In this document: one piece after another, positions 34,399-45,217 of the stretch | How the letters are laid out: every line of letters starts with the position of its first letter | How positions within the stretch are numbered: position 1 is the stretch's first letter | Source of the DNA: Helichrysum umbraculigerum | Taxonomy: Eukaryota; Streptophyta; Magnoliopsida; Asterales; Asteraceae | Length of the DNA: 64,000 nt | Direction of reading: 5' to 3' | Assembly (NCBI GenBank): GCA_949592205.1 | Contig: CATIUR010000001.1 | Coordinates: forward strand, 64,746,559 to 64,810,558 | Program-made: the position numbers and the translations under genes | The notes under the pieces: model-generated | The model's input: only the letters and a program-made list of their open reading frames with translations | Database searches by the model: none | What the model was told of the DNA's origin: nothing

Positions 34399-37300
34399 AT
34401 GCCTCCTCGCCGACATGTCACCCTTAGTGAAGCCGAAATTGCGGGTCTGATTGCCCGTAGTGTGGCCCAAGCCCTAGCTACCCGAACATCAACTCCTGGT
34501 AGCGAAGATACAGCTAACAATGGACCACAACCCAAACCCTGCTCATATAAGGACATCCAAAACTGCAAACCTTTGAACTTCTATGGTACTGAAGGAGCGA
34601 TCGGTCTGTTACGCTGGATCGAGAAAATCGAATCTGTATTTCTTATCTGCAACTGTGCGGAAGGAGACAGGGTAAAGTTCTCCGCCAGTACTTTCTCAGA
34701 CACCGCTCTTACCTGGTGGAACACCTATGCCTAGACTGTGGGTATCTCTAATGCTTACAAACTCCCGTGGGAGGAGTTGAAGGAGATGTTGAGGGGCGAG
34801 TACTGCCCCAGGGATGAATTGAAACAACTGGAATTGGAATTCTGGAATCACAAAATGCAGGGTGATGACATCACCGGGTACACCAACCGTTTCCACCAAC
34901 TGGCACTCCTGTGCTCATCCATGGTCGATCCCGAGTACAAGAGGATCGAGAAATATGTCGATGGACTTCCCGACAGACTACAAGACCTGGTGACATCATC
35001 CAAACCGGGTACTATCCAGAGCGCCATTCGTATGGCCCATGAACTAACGGCAAACTCTGTCCGCCGTGGCACAACATCAACCCCATTTGCAAACAACAAA
35101 CGCAAATGGGAAGGAAACCCAAACTCATCCAACCAAATCACCAACAAAAAGCCTGAGTCTGTTAAGGCTTATTCATCAGGGACTACAGAAAAGAAAGGGT
35201 ACATCGGGAACAAACCCTACTGTCCCAAATGCAATCATCACCACGACGGTTCCTGCCCTTGCACCAACTGCAAACGGTTCGGGCACCTAGCCAAGGATTG
35301 CCGAGCCATCATTCCTACCCCCAACACCAATGCACCAAAGACCTGCTTTGGGTGCGGAAATTCTGGGCATTTCAAGAACAACTGCCCCAAGCTGAAGAAC
35401 AACAACAACCGCAACAACAAAGCCCGGAGCAGAGCCTTCGTGATCAACTCAGGGGACGCCCGTCAAGACCCGAATGTGGTCTCGGGTATGTTCCTCCTCA
35501 ACAACTTATCTGCTTCTATTCTATTTGATACTGGTGCCGATAGGAGCTTTATTTCTGATGACTTTTGCCCACTACTTGACATCACCCCCGTGGCCTTAGA
35601 TGTTAAGTACACCGTAGAACTTGCAAATGGTAAACTCATAGAAACCGATAGTGTGATACCTAATTGCACTTTAAACCTAGCCGACGAAATCTTCTCAATC
35701 GATCTTATGCCTGTTGGACTAGGAAGTTTCGACGTTATCGTGGGTATGGACTGGTTGTCCAAGCATTGAGCCGAAATTGTTTGTTCTGATAAAATCGTAC
35801 GCATCCCTCTCGCCGTCGGTAGAACCTTGATCATACAGGGGGAGACCGGTAGGTCAAGACTAAACATAATCTCCTGTTTGAAAACCTGAAAACTTCTGAG
35901 GAAGGGTTATCCAGCAATTCTCGCACACATCAAGGAAAAAAAGTCGGAGGAGAAGCGACTTGAAGATGTGCCAATCGTTAGAGACTTTCCCGAAGTCTTT
36001 CCAGAAGAACTACATGGTTTACCTCCACCTAGACAGGTCGAGTTCTCGATTGACCTCGTGCCGGGTGCCGCACCAGTGGCCCGAGCACCGTACCGCCTAG
36101 CCCCATCCGAACTTCAGGAGTTGTCTACTCAGTTACAGGAACTCCTGGATAGAGGATTCATCAGACCGAGTTCTTCTCCTTGGGGAGCTCCGGTCTTGTT
36201 CGTCAAGAAGAAAGACGGTTCATTTTGAATGTGTATTGACTACCGAGAGTTGAACAAGCTAACCGTCAAGAACCGATACCCACTTCCCCGAATCGATGAT
36301 CTGTTCGATCAACTTCAAGGATCAAGCTGTTATTCAAAGATTGATCTTTGATCAGGTTATCATCAATTGCGTGTTCGCGATGCCGACATCCCAAAAACCG
36401 CATTCAGAACCCGTTACGGGCATTACGAATTTCAAGTGATGCCATTTGGTCTAACCAACGCACCGGCTGTATTCATGAACCTTATGAATCGGGTGTGCAA
36501 GCCTTATCTCGACAAGTATGTCATTGTCTTCATCGATGACATCCTCATATACTCACAAAACGAACAAGAACACGCACACCACCTCAGAACCATCCTAGAA
36601 CTACTTAGACACGAGGAGCTTTACGCCAAATTCTCTAAGTGTGAGTTCTGGATGAAAACCGTTCAATTCCTTGGACACGTGATTGACAGCCAGGGAATTC
36701 ATGTAGACCCATCAAAAATCGAGGCCATCAAGAACTGGCAAGCGCCAACCACTCCAACCGAGGTACGCCAATTCTTGGGATTGGCCGGTTATTACCGTCG
36801 GTTCATTGAAAACTTCTCAAAAATAGCACAACCACTCACGGTACTGGCTCAGAAGGAAAAGAAATTCGAATGGACCGATAAACAAGAGTCAGCATTTCAG
36901 CTGTTGAAACTCAAGCTTTGCAGTGCACCCATTCTATCCCTACCCGAAGGCACTGATGACTTCGTGGTATACTGCGATGCTTCTCACCAAGGTCTCGGTT
37001 GCGTGCTTATGCAACAAGACAAGGTTCTTGCTTACGCCTCCCGACAACTCAAAGTTCACGAGAAGAACTATACGACTCACGACCTCGAGTTAGGGGCCGT
37101 GGTATTCGCTCTCAAAATCTGGAGACATTACCTTTATGGTACCCGAAGTACTATATTTACCGACCACAAAAGTCTCCAACACATCTTCGACCAAAAAGAT
37201 CTTAACATGAGGCAACGTAGATGGGTTGAGTTACTCACCGATTACGACTGTGAGATCAAATATCATCCGGGCAAGGCAAACGTGGTTGCCGATGCTCTCA

Positions 37301-38817
37301 GTCGTAAGGAACGAACAAAACCACTTCGAGTCCGAGCCCTCAGTATGACCATTCACAACGATTTAAATATTCAGATTCTCACCGCTCAACTCGAAGCTCT
37401 CAAACCCGATAACGTCAAAAATGAGGCCTTACGAGGCATGGATAAACAATTCGAAATCAGACCTGATGGAGTTAGGCACTTCTCTAACCGAATATGGTTG
37501 CCTAGTTTCGGGAACCTGCGAGACTTGGTGATGGACGAAGCTTACAAGTCCAAATATTCTATCCACCCGTGATCCGATAAAATGTACCACGGAATCAAAG
37601 AGTTCTATTGGTAGCCGAACATGAAAGCTGAAATCGCCATGTACGTCAGCAAGTGTCTTACTTGTTCAAAAGTCAAAGCCGAATACCAGAAACCTTCCGG
37701 CTTACTCCAACAACCCGACATTCCTGAATGGAAATGGGAACAGATTGCCATGGATTTCATAACCAAACTCCCTAAGTCGTCAAGCGGTTGCGATACCATT
37801 TGGGTGATCGTCGATCGTCTCACCAAATCAGCTCATTTCTTGGCAATCAGAGAAACCGATAAAATGGAACGCCTCACACAAATCTACATCAAAGAAATCG
37901 TTTGCCAACATGGTGTCCCTATCTCGATTATCTCTGATAGGGATGCTTGTTTCACATCTCGCTTCTGGCAATCACTCCAAAAATCACTGGGTACCCGTCT
38001 CGATATGAGTACCGCGTACCATCCTCAAACCGATGGCCAAAGTGAACGGACTATTCAGACACCGGAAGACATGCTACGAGCCTGCGTAGTTGATTTCGGT
38101 ACCAACTGGGAAAGACACCTACCGTTGTGTGAGTTTTCCTACAATAACAGCTATCACGCCAGTATTAAGGCTGCACCTTTTGAGGCACTGTACGGTCGTA
38201 AGTGCCGATCACCGATCTGTTGGACTGAAGTGGGAGATAGTGAACTCACTGGTCCTGCACTCATACACGAAACCACCGAGAAAATTGTTGAAATCCAAAA
38301 CCGACTCAAAGCTGCACGTGATCGTCAGAAAAGTTACGCTGACGTGAGACGCAAACCACTCGAGTTCCAGGTTGGGGATCGAGTACTCTTGAAAGTATCA
38401 CCTTGGAAAGGAGTAATTCTTTTCGGTAAACGCGGGAAGTTAAATCCCAGGTACATTGGGCCTTTTGAGATCCTCGAACGGATTGGCCCCATGGCATATC
38501 GACTGCAGCTGCCATCCGAACTCAGCAGCGTGCACCCTACCTTTCACATTTCTAACTTAAAGAAATGTCTGTCGGACGAGACACTTATCATACCACTTGA
38601 CGAGATTCGCATCGATAACAAACTTCACTTCGTTGAGGAACCCGCTGAAATTATGGACCGTGAAGTCAAACAACTGAAACAAAGTCGTATTCCCATCGTC
38701 AAAGTCAGGTGGAATTCGCGGCGTGGTCCGGAATTCACTTCGGAATGGGAGGACCAAATGCGACTCAAGTATCCCCAGCTATTTCCCGAATCTTCGTCAT
38801 ACGCGACCTCGACTTAA
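34399..38817 (+). pseudogene. gag-pol: Gag-Pol of Tekay element D with seven in-frame stops
   Basis: A single uninterrupted frame of 1,473 codons, with no frameshift and seven stops: TAG 34732, TGA 35767, TGA 35887, TGA 36226, TGA 36349, TGA 37570, TAG 37612. In order: Gag core (LTWWNTYA), zinc knuckles (CTNCKRFGHLAKDC and CFGCGNSGHFKNNC), protease (LFDTGADRSFIS, about 35,521), RT (VIVFIDDILIYS, about 36,523), RNase H (VVYCDASHQGLGC, then TDHKSLQHIF), integrase zinc region (CLTCSKVK), DDE core (MDFITKLP, SDRDACFTS, QSERTIQT) and C-terminal chromodomain (about 38,635-38,790). Stop positions match expected Gln, Trp or Arg codons; six of seven fit C-to-T or G-to-A. The polyprotein of a chromovirus, now inactive. 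Confidence 0.95.
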
Positions 38818-38840
38818 ATTTAGGGACGAAATTCTTTTAA

Positions 38841-38851
38841 CAGGGGGAGAA
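38841..38851 (+). other. Polypurine tract of D
   Basis: CAGGGGGAGAA directly before the TGTAACACCCG start of the 3' LTR. Confidence 0.9.
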
Positions 38852-40092
38852 TGTAACACCCGCCAAATTAGGACTAGTAATTAGTGCCTAATTCTATGTT
38901 AATACATGTAATTAGTTCTGTGTTAGGCTAATTAATGTATCGAAATATATTGATGAATATATATACAATTATGCAATTTGGTTAAATCGTACCGATTTCG
39001 TCTCGAATATAATTCGGTTCAATAAATACGGACGTTGGTGAACAATTTTATTGGATAATATAATATTATTTAATACGACCATTATACCCAAAATATTATT
39101 TTATTATAATATTTTGTAATTAATTCGTATCGTACAAATAAACGTATACGCGATTAAAATACTAACGCGCAAACAAAGTCAAATAGTATTTTACAACTCA
39201 AATATAAAGTATTTAATAAAATACTTCAACCAAAATATTGGGAAATTATTCGCATATTAAAAAGTGTATTTAAACATACATAAATAATTAATTAACGTTT
39301 AAACGATCGGGAAAAACGCGAGTGCACGGAGACGAAAACGGGAGCCAACCGCACGTGGAGGGACCCACGTGGGCCGGCCCCCCTTCCTTTCCCCTCCTTT
39401 TCTTCTTTTCTTTCTTTCTTTTCTCTCATTTCTCCACCTATTCTCTCTCTCCTCTCTTTCTTTTCTCTCAAATCACCAAACCACCACCATTACCAAAAAT
39501 CGCTAAATAACACCACGAAACGACCACGAAATATATATGCCGTTTGGAGAAAAGTGACCACGACAACACGATCTACCTTTCCATCTTTTCGTATTTTCGA
39601 TCCGACATTTTGTAAGTTTTCGACAAATCCCGACATCTCTCGGTTTTTAGCATTTTTGCTTGTTTGTTGTTTAAAATAACTTGTAATGTCCATTGGAGAG
39701 TTGGGTAAAAGAATCGGACCAAACGGAAACCCGAAAACATGTTTTTGGCTCAAAATCCGTCGATCAGACGTAAGTGACGCACTAATGAACCCAGATATGC
39801 GTCACTTCGTGCGACACTGACTAAGTGTCGCATAAGCCCTCTTTTCCCGTCACTACCTAAGTGACGCATTTTCAATATCCGTCACTACTAGCATCACTTG
39901 CCTTAGTGACGCCTATGATCGAAATCTAATTTTATACGACACTCTTGCCTGACACTACTCTAGTGACGCCTAGAACCTTAAACCGACACTTGTTACCGTC
40001 ACTGCCTAAGTGTCGCCACCTTATGCGTCACTTCCCTAAGTGACGCCCTAAACTCATATTTCGCAAATTTATGCGACACTTCCTAAGTGTCG
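38852..40092 (+). repeat. 3' LTR of D, first part; second part at 49,041-50,474
   Basis: It starts TGTAACACCCGCCAAATTAGG, close to the G LTR start. Element E interrupts it within TGTCG. The second part begins TGTCGCCTAAACC at 49,041 and ends TTTGGAGGTGTTACA at 50,474. Total own length is about 2.67 kb. A C/T-rich 5'-UTR-like stretch lies at about 39,385-39,470. Confidence 0.92.
39769..40092. repeat. GTGACGC / GTGTCGC short-motif array in the LTR of D
   Basis: Alternating AGTG(A/T)CGC and GCG(A/T)CACT motifs in both orientations, continuing for about 30 bp at 49,041. It is the counterpart of the array in G (5,601-5,900), but many units carry GACGC/GCGTC in place of GTCGC. Element E inserted inside it. 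Confidence 0.9.
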
Positions 40093-41317
40093 TGTAACAC
40101 CCCCAATTTTGACAGTTTGCGGAAGCGATGTTTTGGGTGTTACTAATCAATAATCACAAGCACAAAGGATACAGTGAACGACTCTAAATGAGACGTTCGA
40201 AAAGTTACTACATTAATACATAAGTAGTTTCAAAATACAAGCTCGAGTTCGAGTAAATTCCTAGAGATTCTAATACATAACAACTAGTACAAAAGTAATG
40301 TAATAAAATCTCCAAGCTTGTAAATGCATGCGACTCGAGCTAAGTAAGCTTATCCTGCTGGGCATCCCTACTGATGCTGTGTACCTGAGAAGCATTACTA
40401 AAACGGTCAACCAAAAAGGTTGGTGAATCTCACAGGTTTGTAAGTAAGTAAACAGTTTGAACACACAAGTAGTATTTGTAAATCATAGCCAGCCAGTAAG
40501 TAACGATCACAGGTTATGCTCATCGTTAACTTAAGTTTTAATAAGTGGTGGTTGCAGGTTATGCTAACCGTTTGATACAATTGCCATGAGCCACCATAGT
40601 TGAAGCTTAACGTACAGTAAATATAGGTACCCCCTCATGAATGTAATCCAAAACATTCATACGGAACGAGTAAGAAACGCCCGTTTCTACAGGAACGGTT
40701 CGTGGTAGTGCTTGCTACCCCGGGCGGGGATTGGCAGTCCCATATGGATCCATATACTAAAACTCGCGCTTATAACATAACTAACAACTATGGTTCAGGA
40801 GGATTTCATTGGATTAGTCGTAAACTCATGCAGTTGGCGTATTCGTAATCTCATACAGTAAGTAAATCATGGCAGCAAGTAAGTTTTGTGTGTTCATGTA
40901 AAACAGTAATGCATCTCACCCCTGAGTAAAAACAGTAAAGTAGGGGCTGTAAGACTCACCTGAGTCTGGCAGTCAATGCAGTAAGTAAGCAAGTAGTATT
41001 CCCGTACTAGCACCCTTAGCGTCCTAATACGCACAAGGTTTAAGAAGTAAATGGAATACTTGTAAAGTATCCATGCTAGTTGTTCCCAAACTAGTTAATG
41101 TCCATTAGTTTGTTCGTAAGTTTGTAATTGTTTGTAAATCGTAGTTTGTATAAAAGTTGTACGGTCCGTTTGTTATTATTATATAATAATAATTCCATCC
41201 ATTATTATCATGTATTCATAGTAGTTGTACAGTTGTAAAGTATACTCGTATGATCGTTTGTTTGTATTACAACATGTATCGTTTGCGTAAGTTCCAATGG
41301 GCTTAATCCCCAAAGGG

Positions 41318-41513
41318 TACGAGTGAAACCTCGTAAGTATTCGTATGTATGTTCGTATCAGTTACCGTGTAATCCAGCACGTAACTAGTGAGTGAACTTG
41401 TAAGTTCGTATCGGGTGCAATCCCGTGTAGTGTACAAGTGTAAGTTCGTTGGAGTGCAATCTCCTAAGTATTTTCGAGTGAAATCTCGTGTACGTGTGTG
41501 AGGGAAATCTCAC
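41318..41513 (-). repeat. Series of small hairpins with near-constant 6-nt loop (also 47,331-47,526)
   Basis: Plus-strand view: TACGAG-tgaaac-CTCGTA (41,318), CGTG-taatccag-CACG (41,366), CGGG-tgcaat-CCCG (41,412), GGAG-tgcaat-CTCC (41,451), CGAG-tgaaat-CTCG (41,475), GTGAG-ggaaat-CTCAC (41,498). Stems differ but are perfectly complementary; loops stay close to TGMAAY. The series is unchanged in the other LTR, offset 6,013. Confidence 0.85.
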
Positions 41514-41666
41514 GTTAGTTTTGTACAGTCTTGTACGTATTCAAGTGTTGTTGTATACTCTCAAAAGTATAGTAATTTCATGTATAAGCAGCATCGTATT
41601 TGATTTAGCAGTTGAAAAGTGACTCCAACACTTAGAATACATTTCGTTTTCTGATCTGGGCTATCT

Positions 41667-41955
41667 GCGACATAAGGCTTGTGTCGCAGACCGTATGCGA
41701 CATAAGGTCTGTGTCGTATGGATTGATTTCGGTTTGGTGTTTATGCGACACAATGGTTGTGTCGCAGACAAGGGTACGACACAATGATACGACATAGTCG
41801 TTGTGTCGCAATCAAGCGATAGGTAAACTTCGTGTCGTAGATGATACGACATATAATGCGACATAAGCGTTGTGTCGCATACATTGTGACATAACGTGCG
41901 ACATAACATGCGACATAGTGTTGTGTCGCATGAAATTTTGGTCCGATGCGACACA
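41667..41955. repeat. GCGACATAA / TTGTGTCGCA array in the LTR of E (also 47,680-47,968)
   Basis: About 290 bp of alternating TGCGACATAA and TTGTGTCGCA motifs able to pair with each other. The ORFs at 41,661-41,954 and 47,674-47,997 are by-products of this repeat. Confidence 0.9.
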
Positions 41956-43027
41956 AGAGGTCTGTTCGGAAATTTAGTTTCCGAAAACGTATTTTCCGGT
42001 TTCCGTTGGGTCTAGAACTTTTATACTAGTTTTAATATGTTATAATAAGTCCATAATAACTATTTGTAGTCGTTTTTAAGGTTTGTGGTGTCGTTTTCTT
42101 TAAAATGACCAAAACCGACATTTACGTTAACGTGTTCAAAAACGAGTTTAGATTATATATTCGGACATCATTTAGTTAGGGGAACAACATGGAAGTAAAA
42201 TAAATGTAATCGGAAAAGTTTCGAGTCGCCGGAAAACTTACAAAGTTGTCGAATCAAGAAACCGAAAAGATGAAGTTGTAGTCCTCGTTGCGGTGATCAC
42301 TTTCCTCCAAACGAGCTAGGTGTTTTAAGGAGTTTTTGTGGCATTTTTCTAGAGAGAGAGAGTGTCGATTTAGAGAGAGAGATGAGAGAGTTTAGAAAGA
42401 AAATTGGAGGTGATGGAGTATGGTGATTGTGTGTGTAAGTGAGAAAGGGAGGGGGGTGATGTCCCCTCCTTGTTGGCCGGTTTTGGGTGGGGCCACCAAG
42501 GTGTGGTCTCACCAAGTTTTGCTCCTCCGTGTTTGCGCTCCGTGCGGTGTTCGTTTCCCCGGTCGTTTAAACGTTAAAATCATTTTATACGTGATTTAAT
42601 ATACGTTTTAAAATACGAAATAATACTCGATAATTAAATTGAAGTATTTTATCAAAATATTAGCTTTTTAAGTTATAAAACATAACTTTGTTTCGTTTTG
42701 TCGGTTGGTCGAGTTTTCGGAGAGTTCGGTGACGTTTTAATTAAAACGTACGTTTTCCGTTATATTATAAACATAATATAAAGTACTAGCCAAAGTAATT
42801 AAATAATTTCCCATTATTTAATAATTGTTTTACCAATGTCCGCAAGTTTGTACAGTTGTAGTTTTATACGATTTATACGAATCGTATACGCGTTTATATA
42901 TATATATTCCATCCATATATATACATAATAAGTAAATAACGTATATAATCCTATTTCATATTATATACAAGTAATAAACACGTAATTAGGAAAATTTTAA
43001 ATTGACCCTAAATTTGGGATTGTTACA

Positions 43028-43040
43028 TTCTCCCCTTGTT
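43028..43040 (-). other. Polypurine tract of E
   Basis: The minus strand reads AACAAGGGGAGAA directly before the TGTAACAATCCC LTR start. Confidence 0.9.
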
Positions 43041-43186
43041 AATAAAATTTCGTCCCGAAATTTGTTCGAAGTAGTAATCGGTAGTTCTATACTAGTCAGG
43101 TAGCTACAATGTGTACTAGCAGCCTACAGTTGTAGGGTAGGTCCTACAGTGTTTGAAATCAAGTAATCGTTAAGTGGTAACGTACC

Positions 43187-43825
43187 CTAAATTTTGTTGC
43201 CTGATGGTAGTGGGCATTGGGCCTTGAGATGGCCAGCACTCCCACAGTTGAAGCAGAGTTTCACCTTGGGAGGATTCGTACCTTTAGGGTAGGATTTGCA
43301 TCGACCGGTGGGTATGGTACACGGTCCTTCATGATGCCGAGTGCATCGGGAACAGAAAGGTTTCTTTCCCAAGTAATTTCCGGTGGTTTTGGAGGGAGTA
43401 ATCTTCACCCTTTTTGCTGGGGGTGACGTACAGTCAATGTCGGTATCCTCTTCAGTAGGAGTACTTTGTGAAGTTGGTGGTGTAGTAGGGTTTTCTAAAG
43501 CTATCAAACGTAGCTCGTACTCACGCATACGTATGTCATTTTGGAAAGTAATTCGTCGTAGGTCATCAATGTCTTCCCGTGCTTCAGTAAGTTGTTTTCG
43601 CAGCGAATCAATAGTTTGGTTAAGGTGGCTGACTGATTCAGCAGTCAAGGTTTCATTAACTGATGCTTTTGCAGCAGTTAGAGCAGCAGGAGGGGCAGGT
43701 GCTGCTGCTGATTCAGCGGAGTGTTCTGTATCACACTCGAGTTCGAGGAGGTAAGGAAACATCTTCGGTTCCTCACTGAGCAGTTCATTTTGCAGTGTAG
43801 GGTTGTTGACGGAGTGAGTTGTCAT
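43187..43825 (-). CDS. Second ORF of E: coiled coil plus zinc knuckle, in the place of pol
   Basis: ATG at 43,825 to stop at 43,187, 212 residues without interruption. Residues 1-75 are Ala/Glu/Pro-rich. Residues about 70-110 form a heptad-like coiled coil (VSHLNQTIDSLRKQLTEARE), then comes a linker, a basic PPAKRVKITPSK stretch that looks like a nuclear localisation signal, a Cys/His segment (FCSRCTRHHEGPC) and a CCHC knuckle (CFNCGSAGHLKAQC). The Cys/His part resembles the nucleocapsid end of the Gag of E and D (YCSKCSRHHNGSCPC), so it may be a partial gag duplicate fused to a coiled coil. It lies downstream of gag, after a gap of 300 bp. Inferred role: a second RNA-binding particle protein. 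This is unproven. Confidence 0.75.
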   Translation of the reverse strand: MTTHSVNNPTLQNELLSEEPKMFPYLLELECDTEHSAESAAAPAPPAALTAAKASVNETLTAESVSHLNQTIDSLRKQLTEAREDIDDLRRITFQNDIRMREYELRLIALENPTTPPTSQSTPTEEDTDIDCTSPPAKRVKITPSKTTGNYLGKKPFCSRCTRHHEGPCTIPTGRCKSYPKGTNPPKVKLCFNCGSAGHLKAQCPLPSGNKI

Positions 43826-44125
43826 TTCCTACGAAATACGTGTTCTATTTAAGAATTTGCCTCAAGTAAGTGAAGTTATATTAATTTATCTGTTTAAAGT
43901 AACGAATAGCATACGAGTTCCCGGTCTCAACCAGTGTGAGATAATTGGGAAGGGAGTTTGGGTTACTGTATCTAAAGTGTAAGGCAAATTGTGTTGTCGG
44001 GATTTAAGTAGTCGGTCGTTTCCTAATCCTATTGTGTACTTAGGATCAAAGAAAACACACAGAATAAAATACAGTTATACATAAGTCATTGAGCGAGAGA
44101 TTTATGAGAAAACAGATTCGGGTAG

Positions 44126-45217
44126 TCAAAGAATAAGCGTACCCGGGTTGAGTAAATCACAGAGTCTTGGATTTGGGTCATCCTCCCTAGCATTGATTAC
44201 ATAAGCTCTACTCCTTGTATTGTTGGTTCGGGGTTTCAGCTTAGGGCAATCCTTCCTGAAGTGCCCGGTACCGTTGCACTCATAGCAGGTTTTGGGTGCA
44301 GAAGTATCAGTACCAGTGGGGTTGGTTCGGCAGTCTTGGGCCAGGTGCCCGAATTTCTTGCACTTAGTGCAGGGACAGGAGCCGTTATGATGACGACTAC
44401 ATTTGGAGCAGTAAGGCTTGCTCCCCTTGTAAGCCTTTGAGTCATTTGTATTGACAATTGCAAGCTTCTTGTCGGAGGTAGAGTTGGATGAGTGGGGACT
44501 CACTTCCCATTTGCGTTTGTTACTCGCAGACGGGGTTGAAGTCGAGCCACGGCGGACAGAATTGGCCGTTAACTCATGAGCCATACGAATGGCGTTCTGA
44601 ATGGTTCCCGGTTTAGATGAAGTTACTAAATCTTGAAGTCGCTCAGGAAGTCCGTCGACGTATTTTTCGATCCTTTTGTACTCAGGATCAACCATGGATG
44701 GGCACAAGAGTGCCAGCTGGTGAAAACGGTTGGTGTAGCCGGTGATGTCATCACCCTGCATCTTGTGATTCCAGAATTCTACTTCCAATTGTTTCAGCTC
44801 ATCTCTTGGGCAGTACTCGCCCCTCAGCATAATCTTCAGTTCATCCCACTGTAGTTTGTAAGCCTCAGCAACGCTCACAGTCTGAGCATAAGTGTTCCAC
44901 CAGGTAAGGGCGGTGTCAGAAAAGGTACTGGTGGCGAACTTAACTTTATCCTCTTCCTTGCAGTTGCAAATGAGGAATACTGATTCGATCTTCTCGGTCC
45001 AGCGAACCAGGCCAATCGCTCCTTCAGTACCTGCAAAGCTTAAGGGTTTGCAGTTTTGGAAGTCCTTGTAGGTGCAAGTTTTGGGTTGTGGTCCAGTATT
45101 AGCGGTATCTTCGCTACCAGGGGCTGAAGTCCGGGTAGCTAGAGCTTGAGCCACACTACGGGCAATTATACCCGCTACTTCGGCTTCAGTAAGAGTGATT
45201 TGTCGTCGAGGAGGCAT
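44126..45217 (-). CDS. gag: Intact Gag of E
   Basis: ATG at 45,217 to stop at 44,126, 363 residues, no internal stop. It is collinear with Gag of D: MPPRRQITLTEAEVAGIIAR, LTWWNTYAQTVSV (the Gln codon that became TAG in D is CAG here), EYCPRDELKQLEVEFWNHKM, DLVTSSKPGT. Cys/His segment CSKCSRHHNGSCPC and knuckles CTKCKKFGHLAQDC and CYECNGTGHFRKDC follow. D continues into protease after this point; here the frame ends soon after AYVINAREDDPNP. Gag packages RNA in the particle, so with intact Gag, PBS, PPT and LTRs, E could move if pol is supplied by a relative. Confidence 0.93.
   Translation of the reverse strand: MPPRRQITLTEAEVAGIIARSVAQALATRTSAPGSEDTANTGPQPKTCTYKDFQNCKPLSFAGTEGAIGLVRWTEKIESVFLICNCKEEDKVKFATSTFSDTALTWWNTYAQTVSVAEAYKLQWDELKIMLRGEYCPRDELKQLEVEFWNHKMQGDDITGYTNRFHQLALLCPSMVDPEYKRIEKYVDGLPERLQDLVTSSKPGTIQNAIRMAHELTANSVRRGSTSTPSASNKRKWEVSPHSSNSTSDKKLAIVNTNDSKAYKGSKPYCSKCSRHHNGSCPCTKCKKFGHLAQDCRTNPTGTDTSAPKTCYECNGTGHFRKDCPKLKPRTNNTRSRAYVINAREDDPNPRLCDLLNPGTLIL

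Larger units (their letters stand above)
40093..43027 (-). repeat. 3' LTR of E (2,935 bp)
   Basis: On the minus strand it begins TGTAACAATCCCAAATTTAGG at 43,027 and ends AAAATTGGGGGTGTTACA at 40,093. It contains the hairpin series (41,318-41,513), the GCGACATAA array (41,667-41,955) and a C/T-rich 5'-UTR-like stretch on the minus strand (about 42,460-42,345). Confidence 0.95.

Noticed and set aside
41661..41954. ORFs of 71-107 codons in the LTR of E (also 47,674-47,997)
   Set aside because: Made by the GCGACATAA/TTGTGTCGCA array inside an LTR; not a protein family.
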